Assembly (NCBI GenBank): GCA_905250025.1
Contig: CAJNOJ010000075.1
Coordinates: forward strand, 248,001-312,000
Source of the DNA: Adineta ricciae
Lineage: Eukaryota; Rotifera; Eurotatoria; Adinetida; Adinetidae
Length of the DNA: 64,000 nt
Direction of reading: 5' to 3'
In this document: positions 1 to 15,311 of the stretch, in pieces
Layout: every line of letters starts with the position of its first letter
Position numbering within the stretch: the stretch's first letter is position 1
The notes under the pieces: generated by a model
Told to the model about the DNA's origin: nothing
The model's database searches: none
What the model saw: only the letters and a program-made list of their open reading frames with translations
Translations under genes and position numbers: made by a program

Positions 1-1078
1 TTAAAATGACCAACAATATAAGAATATTTGTTTTCGATCTGATTTAAGTTCACAATTGGCGATTGAATTTGTTGTTGAATAAAATTTAACAAAGATTCAA
101 GTGTTCTTTGAAAGAAAAAGATCAATTTATCACGTTTTCATTCATTGAATTTCATTTACCTTGATCCGCGATATTCTTTTTTGATCAAAATTCCATGACG
201 AAAATATTTTATAGTTGGATATTTGTCAATATGGTATTTTTGACCGATTGAACCTAAAAATGGAAGAAATTGAATATCTTCTGCATTCTTTTGTCACTTT
301 ACTTTGTTGATCACAGTCGACTTTTCCGATTAGAATCGAATTATTCTTCTAAATTCAATGAAAATCTTGTGAAATTCAAGAACAAGAAAGATTAATACGA
401 ACAGAATATAGTTCATTGACTTTGTCAGCTAGCTGATCATAAATTGGATCGAGAATTTGACTAAATCGACACCAATTGGCATAGAAATTAATTAAAACAA
501 ATTCGTTTGAAGCTTTAGAAGAAAAAAGTTCCAAGAAATAATTCGGAAAAAGAAAGGAAAATGTTTGTTACACAGTGTGGATTCGATATTATTTGTTGTA
601 ATTTGTATTGCACGAGATGAAACGGAAGAAATATTCAAGTAAATCTAAGAGAATTAATTTGAAAATTAAGGTCAAAACATTGATCTAGACTTACAAGAAA
701 TAGAATAAAGATCATTTCTGTTTCCAAACAAATCGAATTTAATAAAACCACGTGAGAAAATTCATCTGATCCGATTCTTCTTTTTCAAATAAACAAAATA
801 TTTCGTTTTTTTATTTTCTCTTCTCGTTTTCCATTTTCTTCGAAAAAAATTCGTTTTTCATTTGGATTTTTCGAAAAAAAAACTTCAAATTTTCTCCATT
901 AAATCAAAGTGCATAGATGTGTTAAAGACAATTTTTAGAGGAGAAATAGATTTTGTTAATGACATATCAAAAGAAATCTTCGTCAAACAAAAAAGATGAG
1001 TGGTGAAAAGTAAATGAAAAAGGTTTCTTTAAAAAAAAACTTTCATTTCTCAATTTTGTTTTTAGTCAAGTCCATTCA
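1..1078. other. Gene-free upstream stretch
   Basis: AT-rich sequence with no long reading frame. A pyrimidine-rich tract ending in TTTTTAG lies just before the start codon of the next gene, so a 5' UTR intron or an upstream exon of that gene may end here. Nothing else is recognisable. Confidence 0.5.
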
Positions 1079-2479
1079 ATGCAGACAGATAGCGAATGTG
1101 AATCGGATGTTTCATCCATAGCTGATTCATCAACATTGAATCGAGAACATTTAATTAAACGAATCGATTCATTACAACAAGAAAATCGTGTTCTCAAAGT
1201 TGAACTTGAAACGTTTAAATTACGCTTAAAAGCTTCGCAACAAGAAATCAAACAATTGAAACAGTTCGTTTGTTTTCTTTCATCGATGTTCTCAGGCATA
1301 TCTTTCGTCTCATTTTTAGTGCGAGTGTTCATATGCAAGCGAAAGCTGAACAAGAAGAAGAATTCATTTCGAACACTTTGTTAAAGAAAATTCAAGAATT
1401 GAAAAAAGAAAAAGAAACTTTAGCGAATAATTATGAACGAGAAGAAGAATTTTTAACAAATGATTTATCAAGAAAATTACAACAATTAAGAGAAGAAAAA
1501 CAATCGTTAGAACATTCGTTGGAACAAGAACAAGCTTCGCAAATTAACAAATTAATGAAAAGAATCAAACGTTTAGAAGCAGAAACAATTAATAAACAAA
1601 ATATTCTCGTACGAAGTATTTCTTTCGTATTCAATTCAATTAATTCTATTATTTTAGGAACAATTGAAACGAGAAAAAATTGAATTAGAAAACACATTGG
1701 AAAAAGAACAAGAATCTTTAGTTAATCGTTTATGGAAACGAATGGAAAAATTAGAAACAGATAAACGATTACTTCAACAAAAACTCGAACAACCTGATCA
1801 GAGTCATTCGGTAACTTTTGTATGTTCTTCTTATGAAAAGAATTCTTTGTATATCTTTTAAAGGAATGTCATCCATCGTCATCTATTGATTCATCATCAA
1901 ATGTAAATAATAGTTCAACAATAATCTCAACCGATGAAATTACTTCAAATCGTGCAAATCCTCAATTAGCCACTCGTCTTTCATTACCAAATGTTGATCA
2001 TATTCAACAATTAAAACGTGAAGTAGAAAAATTGAAAAGAGAATTGAATTCAACACAAGAATCACACCGAGAAAAAATGGAACAACTTGTTCGAGAAGAA
2101 CAAGACATTAGAAATGAAAATTTACGTTTACAAAGAAAATTACAACTTGAAGTTTGTCGTTTCTTTTCCTCATTATTCACCTTGCAATACCATTTTTTCA
2201 TTATAGGTTGATCGTCGTGAACAACTCTGTCGTCAATTAAGCGAAAGTGAATCATCACTTGAAATGGATGAAGAACGTGCGTTAAATGAACGAATGAAAG
2301 CTTTTCCGAAACAACAAAGAACAAGTTCGTCACAACAACATTTATCACGTTCAAGAACTGTTTCAAGTCCTTCATCAAATCAAAATGTAGCCAGTGAACA
2401 TAGTTCATCAACAACAAATGATTTTCAAAGACCACGACCGCCATCAACTAGTGCTGATATTAACAATCTAATGGAATAA
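1079..2479 (+). CDS. CCDC6: CCDC6-like coiled-coil protein (5 exons)
   Basis: Coiled-coil scaffold protein; human CCDC6 is a mostly cytosolic/nuclear tumour-suppressor scaffold known from RET fusions (family knowledge). Exons by splice signal and frame: 1079-1267, 1320-1608, 1658-1810, 1864-2151 and 2207-2479; introns are 49-55 nt. The product is about 400 residues and nearly all heptad coiled coil. Blocks matching the family in order: [15 protein letters not shown] near residue 30, [50 protein letters not shown], and the phosphosite-like [14 protein letters not shown], followed by a Ser-rich tail with the conserved RTVSSP motif. The ATG at 1079 gives an acidic N-terminus like the family's. 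Odd: at intron 1 the canonical GT at 1268 and AG at 1318-1319 leave the frames one base apart. Confidence 0.88.
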
Positions 2480-3562
2480 AACAAAAACAATTCTCTTTTA
2501 TCTAAGCAAAATCAAAAACACACAACTTTTTCTATTGTACATAGATTTCATAACACAACTTTTTTCTTTTCTTTTCTTCTTACGGTGATATCGATGATAA
2601 AAACAAACAGAAGAAGACAATAAAATCCAGAATTTCATCTATTCTAATTATTTTGGAAACGCCAAGTCAATGATTTCTAATGATTACGAATTCTCGTATT
2701 TCGATCAAAAGAAAAGCATTTTCGGAACTTTCATCCTTTTATTGTTATATCAGTTCAGATCACGATCGAAGGTCTTTCTTCATAGATTGATCAGTAACCA
2801 CGTACGACATCTACTAAAATATCGATGTGAAGCTAGCACCAAGAATAAAAACTAGGTAAAAGTCGCATAAAAACGAATCCCCATCCGTGGAGACCAGTTC
2901 AACTTATGCAGAATTCGGCTCTGCTTCGAATGATAGGACTTTTATTTACAAGAAAACGATTGGAAAAAGTTTTCTTAGATCTTTCTCTGCGAATATGTAT
3001 GAAGAAAACATTTCGATAGCAGTGACAGATTTAAGGACAGAGTCGATGACTGCTGCCCCTCCCAGCAGAAATTTTTCTTAAAAAAATGAGCGAACATAAG
3101 AGTTTGCATTTGCACTACTTCATTTGACCTCAGAAAGTAGTTTTCAGCCTATGTCCTCTACGCACATACATATAAAGATGTACACGCATATATATACAGA
3201 ATGATGGTAAGGAATAATCCCATGCATACGTAGGAGAGAAGGAGAGATCTGTGCGAATAAGTATGTCTATGTGACGACACATAATATAAAAGAAAAGGTC
3301 TACTATACTGTATATTCAGAGAATCTCAACAGAGTTCGTGATAGGAAGAAAAGAAACAAAGACGTAGTGCCATCGGAAATAGTCACAAAGACGTTGCTTG
3401 ATACGATTGTCTTGTCAAACATTCATTCGATGGAAATAATTAGTAGACATGCGTTCATTATCGAAGAAACCATGTTGAAACAAGCGTAAGTTGGCACCTT
3501 TGAATTTATTTTTCAGATTTAATCTATTTGAATTGTGTTACAACTAACATAAAATTCTTCTG
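2480..3562. other. Intergenic, with a solitary transposon end
   Basis: No convincing gene. It contains a solitary transposon-end sequence (separate entry) and a CATACATATA/TATATATA-rich simple tract near 3165-3200. The short open frames show no family features. Confidence 0.5.
2824..3000 (+). repeat. Solitary end of the GTGTGAAG-terminus transposon family
   Basis: It starts with GATGTGAAGCTAGCACC, the same terminus as the foldback element at 4869. After it come CCATCCGTGGAGAC, GCAGAATTCGGCTCTGC and GACTTTTATTTAC, in the same order as related blocks in the 4869 element (CCGCCCGTGAAAAC, TCAGAATTTAATTCCGC, TACTTTTATTCACC). No matching right end was found, so this is a truncated or solitary end. 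Confidence 0.6.
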
Positions 3563-5073
3563 ATGGATAACATCGGTTTAGAAGAATGTTTACGTAAATG
3601 CTTTGCGAAAAACAAAGAAATTCTTTGCAATTTACACAAACTGTTTGAAGAAGTAAAAAATTATCATACAGGATGTAATTTAATTCGAACAAGTGGAACT
3701 ATATAGCTAGTGTTGGTGGAACTGGAATATTCGTGGGATCTTTATTTCTGGCACCGCTTACTGGTGGATTATCATTAGCTACCCTTGGATTGACTGTTGG
3801 AGGTACTCTTACAAATGCTATCATCAACTCTGTTGAAAACAACAAATCGAAGAAAATCATTTCCAGCATTCGGAGCTTGGTGAAGATTCGTGAAGATACT
3901 ACACAACTATTACAACAAAAATTGAATGAAATTCATGATACAATTAATTATTTTGCGTCAAAAGGTATTGATAGAGAAACAGCATTTACCATCGTATTTC
4001 GACGTATGTATACCCGATCGAATTGAATTGAAAATAAAAACATAATTAAGGAATCTTTTCTAGGAATAGCAAATAATGCAGCGGATTTGGGTGAACTTAC
4101 GCATATCGTCAATCGCCTTTTACATAACAATCCATTGGCAATAGCGATGATGGTTATTCCATTTTCTGGTTATATAAGCTTATCTCGGCCATTGGTATAT
4201 TTCGAAACTTTATCAAAAGGTGGTAAAATGGCTGTAGACGTTGGTAAAGGTGTACACGTAGCCGAAAATATATTAGAAACCGGTACTCGAATATATGCTA
4301 ACATGTTATCTGCTAACGCATTGAAAGTTATTTCGAAGGGTGCCATAGTAACATCAGCGGTCCTCAGTGTAGTCGATGTTGGATTATTAATTCGGGACTG
4401 GGCATCGACATATCCAACAAAGACAATGATTCAAGATGTTATTCGGCAGTTAAATGAAGAAAACAAAAGCTTTCAGCAGTTACTTCAACAAATCGATGAA
4501 TGCAAAGAAACAGTTTACTTATCATATATTGATAGAATTCCAGTTATTGGCTCTGATGCTCGATTCACTTCTATAGCGATTGCATTATTTAAGAATAATA
4601 TTTCACAATGTATCAAACTGTTTGAGGAACTCAATTTGCAATGGCCTTTTCAAAAGCATTATACAATTGAAGAATTAGTAAACCTCATTTTTTCTTTCAA
4701 ACTTTCAAAAAGTTTTGATAAGGAAAGTTTGGTAAAAATTATTTTAACATGTGAGAAGGAAGACGAAGAAATGTATCGTATCAAAGGTGAAAGTTTGTTA
4801 AAAAATTTGCAACAGCCACTTGCTGCCTCAAGTAATACTCAACAACCAAAACAACAACAACAACATCAGTGTGAAGCTAGCACGAAGGAGCTAGCACGAA
4901 CAAACGATATGTTAGCTAAAAACTTTTTTACTAAGTATGTCCCGCCCGTGAAAACTACACCATTCGACTCAGAATTTAATTCCGCGTCGAATGGTGGTAC
5001 TTTTATTCACCGGGCAAACTTTGGAAATTTTTCTATCTATATCTTTGTTCGTTTCCTTTATGTCTATTTATAA
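3563..5073 (+). pseudogene. Apolipoprotein-L-like protein, frameshifted
   Basis: Apolipoprotein L proteins are membrane-inserting, BCL2-like helical proteins; the role in invertebrates is unclear. The ATG at 3563 opens a frame that stops at a TAG near 3706, and the downstream frame continues the family pattern: SVGGTGIFVG, then LAPLTGGLSLATLGLTVGG (glycine-rich membrane hairpin), a charged helix, a 60-nt intron at 4004-4063, and later VISKGAIVTSAVLSVVDVG (second hydrophobic hairpin) followed by an amphipathic region. The two frames join if two bases of the TATATA run at 3701-3706 are treated as slippage, so the gene is either mutated or misassembled there. The C-terminal end after the QQPKQQQQ tract lies inside the foldback element that starts at 4869, so the last 65 or so residues are transposon-derived. 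Family call from hairpin pattern only. Confidence 0.68.
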
Positions 5074-5231
5074 TCCAGATATAATTTTTCCAAAGTTTGC
5101 CCGGTGAATAAAAGTACCACCATTCGATGCAGAATTAAATTCTGAGTCGAATGGTGTAGTTTTCACGGACGGGACATACTTAGTAAAAAAGTTTTTAGCT
5201 AACATATCGTTTGTTCGTGCTAGCTTTACAT
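4869..5231. mobile_element. Foldback (hairpin) element, GTGTGAAG terminus
   Basis: Two arms of about 150-165 nt are near-perfect reverse complements around a loop of about 50 nt. The left arm begins GTGTGAAGCTAGCAC and contains TTTACTAAGTATGTCCCGCC and CACCATTCGACTCAG; the right arm contains their reverse complements and ends GTGCTAGCTTTACA. The whole element can fold on itself. It is non-coding by origin but is read through by the apoL-like frame. The terminus is shared with elements at 2824, 45098 and 54261. No clear target-site duplication was seen. Confidence 0.85.
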
Positions 5232-5285
5232 CGATTCTTGCATTACTATTTTGAAATAAACTAGTTCTACCACATTATACGGGCA

Positions 5286-5800
5286 TAACAGAGCTGAACG
5301 TTACTCACGGACGTCATGTGTACAAAGATAGTAGCTCAAGAACTTACACGAAAAGATCTAATGCATTGTACATAATGATGTTTCTAATTCAAGAAATCCG
5401 AAAAAGTGATATGAGCTTAGTATCATCTTTGCTTTGTAGGCTACATACATCATGTCCTTTCATGGGAATTTAGTAGAAGTAGTNAAAAAAGAGAAACAGA
5501 TGACAAAGGTCAATGGTTGGCCGTGAGTGACCGTCTGACTAGCCGTTGAGCGATGAATTTTTCAGTCAACATAGTTAGTGCTGGAGAATTATCCACTGAC
5601 AAAGGACTAATCGGTCTGATTCCTAAAAAGACTTTTGCATCCTATTCATTCTAGTGTGTGACATAGTGCCATGATTCAGTTGAGCACTAGTAGCAATCGC
5701 AGTGCGTTTTCTCTCTTTCGAAGTCTCTGAATGTGTTAAGCATTCGGAAAATTCTTTCAGAAAAGGGTCAGCGCATCCAAAGGATGAGCGTTACTTGTTT
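5286..5800 (+). repeat. Unclassified dispersed repeat, copy A, with single-N join
   Basis: Starts GAGCTGAACG. Near-identical to 30182-31031: both have ACGGACGTCATGTGTACAAA, later CAATGGTTGGCCGTGAGTGA and AGCAATCGCAGTGC. The single N at 5484 replaces about 395 bases present in copy B (about 30382-30777), so this is a collapsed contig join. Beyond copy B's end it continues with AAAAGGGTCAGCGCATCC, which also occurs, slightly diverged, at about 48440. No coding domain recognised. Confidence 0.75.
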
Positions 5801-6240
5801 ATTAACTATACGCATATTTGAAGACGTCGTGACAATCTTTCTTTTCTTCTATCGTCTACGTGTGTGAGTAGAGATTATCTGTTGAGCCTTCTGTACTCGA
5901 TAATTTAAAAGTTTTTTCGTAAGATTCGATCAGGTAACCATACTTTTACAACATTTTAACCTAAAATAGGTTTTGTTGTGTTGATGTCGAATTAGGATCG
6001 ACTCTTGATAATATTCCGAGGATTTGGAAGCACAGAAGACTTTTATTCAGTATCTACCTTCATAATGGCAACACTATTTGTTAAATCTGATTTTGTTGTA
6101 TGTTTATATTTGAGTAAGGAATTGTAGCTGTTTTCATACATGCTTCCGAAAAGAATTAATAAAGCATACTATTTATCACTATAGATTTATTATTATTATT
6201 ATTCCTTTTCTTCGTTTTCAATACTAATAACAAAAATAAA

Positions 6241-8199
<1,959 letters not shown>

Positions 8200-9990
8200 A
8201 CCACGATATCAATGAAAATTTCAATATTCTAAATTCTATTCTTTTTCTCTTTCGCTATACACTTTAAAATTTATCTTAAGGCACACATTCTTTTCTTCAT
8301 ACAGTGTGTGTTCAAATCTTCTTACTTTAAACTAAAATAAAAATATAAAAAATGAAATTAGTCGTTGTTATCTTTATCAAATAATCGAGATCAAAAATGT
8401 ATTCGTATATATATAAATACTATTGATAAGATAAAGAAGCGACAATATAGTGAACAACGGTGATCATCGTGTCATATCAGCAGCTCTGCGTGTCAATTTA
8501 TCTCCGTTGCTCTGTACATAAAAATAAATGCGAAAACTTCGGATTTTATCCGAAAATTATGTGTACTGCAAAAAGTGTATGAGATAGAAGACAGGAAAGT
8601 CATAGAGAAATATCATTATTTTTTTAATAGCTCAATAATGGCTCCTCCAATCAGACTCATCATGGAACTCGAACAACATACTCATGTGATAATATTCTTC
8701 AGAAAACCTTATCACAATCGGATTAGTCTTTCAGGATTTATCCTATAAACAAACGGATGGACGGGCGCCTTATTCATTTGACTACTGTGTTCATCTTTCT
8801 CATATACTAGGAAAAGTTAGACATTTCACATCTCTTCGCAATAACATGTTGTAGACACTTTCACTATGTTCAATTGAAGCCTACCAGTTAAACAATGAAT
8901 AAGTTTTCACCCATAGGGAAAAATAGAATCCCTAGGACTAACACCTTATAAGGTCCTGTGGAACAAAAACGGTATTCACAGACGGTTTCATAAAAATCTT
9001 TCGATCGCCAGTTCCGTTCTTCGAAGTAAACATAACATTCTGATTCAAGTTCGAGATTACTGCCTTTACTTATTGGGTGTATTCGATCAGGTACATAGAA
9101 GTACATTGATGTAGACGTTTATTCAATCTGTTCTCATAACACAGGGCTTGAAGATCCAGGGATGCACTCACAGTATAGCATATGAGGACCCAAGGGTACC
9201 CCCATAGTATCGGACTTGAGGACCTATGGTACGTCTACCAAACAGACTGCTTTTATTATATATCTTGTAGACAATTTATGTGAAACTTGTTTTTTTGCGA
9301 AAATCCCTGTACTACCCTTCAGAGGTGGACTGATAATGTTCGAGTGTTTTTAGAATAAGTCGACCATTCCTTTACCGATCCTTCTCATCTTCGAACTCGA
9401 CCGAGATGTTGATGAGACAATTCTGTGAAAAAAAACTAGTGCTCAATTGCTTGTGTTTTTGAAGAGTTATCGTGTAAACGGACGGACATACAGACCGATT
9501 TTAGTAGTGTACTCACTTTTTGAGTACACAAAAATCGACGTGTTATTCGAATATCATTACAAAACCATACAAATCAAGAAATTCTTATTGAAAATATCTA
9601 CTGTCGTATCCATAACGGCAAATTTGAAAAGAAAAAAAATCACAAAACAAAATAGTATTTATTTTAGACATTGTTTTTTCTGCCACCGTTAGTAAAACAA
9701 ATTCAGACAATTACCACGATTCATCATGAAATGTTTTTATTTTAACTCGAAGAAATAAGGTGAAATAAACATGATTGTGATAAAACTTTAATGGAATGAA
9801 AAGTAACAATCTGTCTCAAAAGATTATTGTTTTCTCTTATATACTTACCAAGTATAGAAATCTAAGCAAACTTTTGCTCTTCAAAGTCGGAAAGAAAAAT
9901 CAGGGAGTTCTGTTAATAGTTTTTTTCTTTGCTCATTTCATAAAGAGTTACGGTATTTATCGCATTCCTGTTTCTCATCATCGAGATCCT
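8200..9990. other. Intergenic, no gene seen
   Basis: Starts with the 3' UTR of beta-tubulin. The rest has only short, low-complexity or family-less frames on both strands. A short palindromic GTGTACTCA...TGAGTACAC occurs near 9508-9530. No other structure was recognised. Confidence 0.5.
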
Positions 9991-9997
9991 TCTCGTA

Positions 9998-10351
9998 GGT
10001 CAAACCACCTTATCACCTAACTATTCATGTCGTGAAAATAATACTATCGTACAATTTACATTATCAATATCAATCCATCCTGCATCGAATCCAACATTAA
10101 ATTGCTTCTTACAGCAATGTACTGTAATTTCAATTGATAACAATACTTGTTCTTTATCAACTACACATTTCTCTAATTATCTTACAATGAACAATAATAG
10201 TTATTGTGCTCCTGCTATTCAATGTTCAATTTGAGAAGGATGTGAGAACGTAATATATAATTGCAGATGCAATGATCAATATGCACTGTTAATTCATGTT
10301 GTTCATCATCAGCTGGATTTTTACTTGTGTTGGCAACAAACATATGTTCTC
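9998..10351 (+). pseudogene. Broken Cys-rich extracellular protein fragment
   Basis: After a GTAG acceptor-like site at about 9998, the frame reads a Ser/Thr/Asn-rich segment with regularly spaced cysteines (YSCRENN, NCFLQQCTV, NTCSL, YCAPAIQCS) until a TGA, then continues as EGCENVIYNC and, after a frame change, CTVNSCCSSSAGF. The cysteine spacing crossing the stop and the frame change argues for a decayed secreted or receptor-type exon. No parent family was named. Confidence 0.45.
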
Positions 10352-10765
10352 AAGGTAAAAATTCATTCATAAATGAATTACAAGATACTAGTAGACAATG
10401 CTTGAGCACTCATGCCAAGCGGAAGTAATAGTCGCTTCGATGTGCCTCGATAACAGAACGAGTACAAATGGTTCTGCTGAAATAATAGATGATCACGAGA
10501 AGAGTTTTTTACACTTTTAAAGGTTTATTTTCGGATCTAGAAATTAAGACTGATACTAATATTTGTAGACGTCTTTGGGTCAGGGTGAAGCAGTTGATGA
10601 ATGTAAATGCGAGAAAATATAGCATCCACAAATACATTCAAAATGATTTCAGAAGAAAAATATGCACTAAGTAAATAGAGATAAATAATAGTTAAATGAA
10701 AAGGTTAGATAATCGTTTTCAGAAAAGTCAAATCAGTGGTGCACAATGATTACAGTTTACAACTA
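10352..10765. other. Intergenic, no gene seen
   Basis: Spacer between the broken Cys-rich fragment and the 3' end of the VWA5A-like gene on the other strand. No supported feature. Confidence 0.4.
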
Positions 10766-13700
10766 TCAGAGTTTATTCTTGACCTCATTAATTAATAACT
10801 CGATTTTATTCTGGCTGAGACCATAGTTCATCAAGCGCCAGCGACCTTTGTCTACTGCCATAAACCAAAGACTCTTTTGGTTGGCATATCTCAATTCAAG
10901 TAGAGCAATAGCAAGTGCTGTTGTAGTAACATCTTTATCTTGATTAATTGTAGACATGAAATAGCTGGTCGATTTGCCTCCTGTCAATTGTTTTACGTAA
11001 TCATCTGTTAAAACCCATGCACCATCAAACGATTGTTGCTGGATCAACTTACGAATGAAATCCGTCGCAGCAGAGACAGACTTTCGGGAGTCTCTAAAAT
11101 CAAACAGTCGTAATAGTTTTCCGTATGAACATAAGGTATATTCTATAGAATCTGCTTAGATTCGTGACAAATTTTTTTATCGTATTTAACTAATTTCGTC
11201 AGACTTTACAAACATTATAGAATGTATGTTTAAGACGAATCTCTCGATTCAAATTGATTAAGAGCGATTTTCTGTCAAGTGTCCTTCACCCTAAATGCGC
11301 TTTTCGATGTGGGCAAAGATTATAATAAGAACAAGGCGAATACTTACGATTGGCTGTGGGTTACTATCGAATCAAAACCTGTCGTGCTGGATGTAGAAGT
11401 TTGATGAACAATAAACAGCTCCTGCGCTTGCACACCATGTGATGCATGTGCATAACCGGCCATATGTTGAGGACTTTGTTGATCATAATACCCTACCGAA
11501 AGAGAAAATCACAGTTTCAAATCAAAACGATGGCGTATTAGCCGAAATACTCATCTATCATACACCGATATCTTTTAGAGAGAAAGAAGTTAAAAATTTA
11601 CATCAGTAAACCCTGCAGAAGCAGTATCATGATGCACATAATAATGTTAATGTGACGTCTTTTCAATTCATTCTCACCTAGGTGTTCATTGGGAACACGT
11701 GATTGTATCGCAGAGGGAAGACGAGACATGTATGCTACTCTGCCGTGTTTGTCATGTTCATCATCATAGTTGTTTAAATAAGGGTGTTGTAAATGCAAAG
11801 GCGCTGTGATTCTTGTCGGAAAGTTTACTATGGTTGATGAATGCGTATGGACACTTGGTAACGGTGTGGACTGTTGGGATCCAGGAAAAGATGAATGTTG
11901 ATGGGGGAGATGCTCGCCATCTCTCGATACTTGAATAGGTAGATGTTGGCTTTGCAAAGCATTACTTTGCCCAGAACGACTTGTTTCAATACCAACGAAC
12001 GCTGTGTATGGTGACAAAATTTGATGAGCCAACGAGAGTTCGATAATACGCTGTTTGACTGTCATATTGGAACTAAGGGAAAAAGAGATTAATAGATTCA
12101 CTAATAGATTTCAAAAGTAGAAGAATAGACAAATATTAACGAAGAAAACGTAAGATGAAAGTTCTGCGATCAAAATTTTAGCAATGAAATTTCGTGGATG
12201 TCGGTTTTCTTGTAGAATTTCAAAAATTTCTGAAATTCTACAAGAAAATCGACCTTGATAAAAGAATCTCACACAGTGTAAAAGAGATTCAACTTACTTA
12301 ATATATTGTGTATCTCCCTTATGTAACAATTCTTGTATTAAAGCCTTAGCTGCCAAACGGCGAATCGTATCGCCGTCGCGTATATCATTGCGGTTCAATG
12401 AACTAGTACCGATTAAACGATTGTCGGCCGAAAATTTTACCGGCGCAGATTGCCCATTAAAGTAAAACTTATCGAATAGAGTATAGACAAGTACACGATC
12501 ATTTTCATATACTGGGGGTATAGTTTTAGGTGCTTGGAAACCTTTGGGCCACAATCCAAACCATTGCAATTGACCATTAACAAGTGATGGTTGCAAGGCT
12601 CGATGAAGCTGATTCATAACGTCTCGATCAACCGTATTATTCGGAGCAATAAAAACAAAATGGCCATTTGTCGCACGGGCAACACCTTTCACTAGAGACC
12701 GAGACGATGTAGGGCCAAGACCAAATGAGAAAATGCGCGTATTCGACGCCATCGAACGACATAATTCAATCACCTGAAATAGAAGAGAATTTACCACATT
12801 AGCCAAATAATCTCATAAATTTTTCTTCAATATGTTTATATGACACAAGTAGGATAGTGTTTTCTTGTACTTTTGTTTACCTGATCTGTATTTGCAATTT
12901 CACCATCGGTCAAGATGAACACTTGTCGTGATTTACCACTAGCAGGCGGATGTGCTTTTAAGTATTGTAGAGGTTTCAATAACTCTGTACCACCTAAATT
13001 GGCTCTCATCGTACTTGCAAGATCTTTGGCCTGTTTGGCTGTTTGCTCGTTGTATACAGTAGTCATCCGTGTAGTATTAGAAAAAAGAATTTCATAGTTT
13101 GATCCAAAACGAATTATATTAAAATGTGCACCCATAGGAATAGATTGTACAAACGAAATCATTGCATCTCGAGCAAGATTAATGCGATTTTCATCGTCCA
13201 TAGAACCAGAGCAGTCGACTAAAACGAAACAAACTTACTGATAGTATTGCAAAGCGATTATGGCAATGGAATTTTAAAAAAACTAGTCATAATTCGCCAA
13301 TCTCTAAGACTTCCACTGAGAAAAAAGAGAACATACTGACGAAGATATATTCAGTTGTTGAAGCAATTGAATTGTTCTTATCATACATTGTGAGGAAACG
13401 TTCATAATTATTATTCAGTACAGTAAGAACTGCAAGGTTTGATGCATTATTGTATTGTTCGGCTGTAATAAGTACCGCGGACCGATTACGTGGCAGATCA
13501 ATATCCAGGATAATATCGTGATCGAGTGCAATGCCTTCTGAGGAAATGTCGATTGTTTTATACGATGCGCTGCGATTGACCGGATGAGACATATTAGTCA
13601 CTTCGATAATTTGATCTATGAACAAATTTATGAGATAAAGAAATTAATTCATAGGACATTATGAACAAGAAGCTATATGTCTCAATAAGTGGAAACGACT

Positions 13701-14930
13701 TTATCTTGCTGTAATATTCTATTTTAGACAGTTTTTAAGCTTGCTGCTTGTTGAACAATATTGTATTTCAAGAATTTGTTACTTACTTTGTTCGTATCGA
13801 TTAACATGAGCTCGAAATGACATTGAATACGAAGAATTTTGAACATATTCGGTTTGTGATCTATCCAGTGATTGCACTATGCTTAGTCTTGGATCATATC
13901 GAGGTGCAATGGTAGTTGGAACAACAAATCGGATAAAGGATCCATCAACCAAATCTAGTTCGGTCACATAACGAATATTGACTATACATTCTTTACCTGG
14001 TGGCAGAAATCCGACATTTATCTATATATTCAATAAACTTGTGATTTCAGTGTTGCATATTGTAAAACATTCAGTCATCATTCTATGGCATTCAACTTTT
14101 CAATGACTTACTTTGAAAGTATCGAATGTTCGTTCATCTTGTCGAAGTAACACTGCCGTTTGACCCCGTTGAATTGCATCCTCATACATATTCTCAGCAG
14201 TGTCTTTTTCTTGTACCACAGCTGTAATCAATCGATCGTCGATTCGAGCCGTAAATTCATAAATTGCCGCGTTTTCCTATAAAAAAACGCATCCTAGCTG
14301 AATTCAAATAATTTGTACAATTTACAAGTGATTTCAACAATTGATTATTTTTATTTATTGCATAAAAAAGAATAACTATCTTTTAAGAAAAATCAGAATA
14401 TCGTTCGACAGTATTCGTTGTCATTCAAAGAAGTCAATTGACTCTAATTCGAGATAATGCCTATGAACATTTTTTCTTACGAATATAATTTGTTTTAGTG
14501 CCGTCTATTCTATTCAAAAACTAGTTATTTGACGATATTCAATTCAACAGTGTCTATCATCGATTATATATTCTGATCTTATTACAAACAGTGCTTGATA
14601 AAGATCCATATATATGTTAGGAAAATTCTGTCAATCAATGCAAGAAATCATTATGAAATATTAAGTTTTACAGTTTAAAACCGATGTAAGTCATACCTCA
14701 ATAGGAAATATATAGACTGCTTCAATTGGATCGTTGTTTTCATTATAATATATTTGCGTTAAAGTGACATCAGCTGTAAATGAATGAATCCATGCTTCTG
14801 CAGATACATGACGAAGTGGTATTGTCGTTAGATAACCCACTCTTTGTAGTCCGAGTCGCATGCTAGCGTATTGTTCATCACGTGTAGAACGATAGATCGG
14901 TGTAATCACTCTTCGAGGACTGATAGTCAT
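10766..14930 (-). CDS. VWA5A-like VIT + VWA domain protein (9 exons, ~864 aa)
   Basis: Resembles von Willebrand factor A domain-containing protein 5A (LOH11CR2A/BCSC-1), related to inter-alpha-trypsin inhibitor heavy chains; molecular role poorly known. Exons on the minus strand: 14930-14697, 14276-14112, 14021-13787, 13615-13337, 13218-12881, 12773-12298, 12072-11678, 11492-11348 and 11093-10766; all phases agree. N-terminal VIT domain with the FP-IE and ENAAIYEFTARIDDRLI block; VWA domain with an intact MIDAS (DCSGSM, GGTELL, LTDGE) and the following FSFGLGPTSSRSLVKGVARA, which is typical of this family. A His/Ser/Gln-rich linker follows, then the conserved C-terminal block with QQSFDGAWVL. 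No signal peptide at the chosen ATG, so it is probably cytosolic like VWA5A. Confidence 0.88.
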
Positions 14931-15311
14931 GCTCCTATCGATGAATCAAAAAGAACAAATATTTTCAATATCTAAGAAATTTTTCACTCTCAGTCAACTA
15001 ATTCTATAAAAATATGTTTTATGACCTGTTTTTTTTAATCATGAGTTTAGACTTTTTAAGTGACACTAACCTTGGTTTAATTGTTTTTATCGAAAATGCT
15101 TTGCAAGAAGCTATGATTTTAACACTGCCTGTCCTCAAAGAAACGCTTTTCGATATTCTCAAGCCTAACAACTGACATACCCATTGTCTCTTGTCATTGA
15201 TCATCTTTCGTTATTATCATTCTTCTGCAAAGTCGTAGTCAACTACCAATAATCTATTAGCGAACCACTCTCAGAAATCGAAGAAAAAAACATCTACACA
15301 GTCGAGAACGC

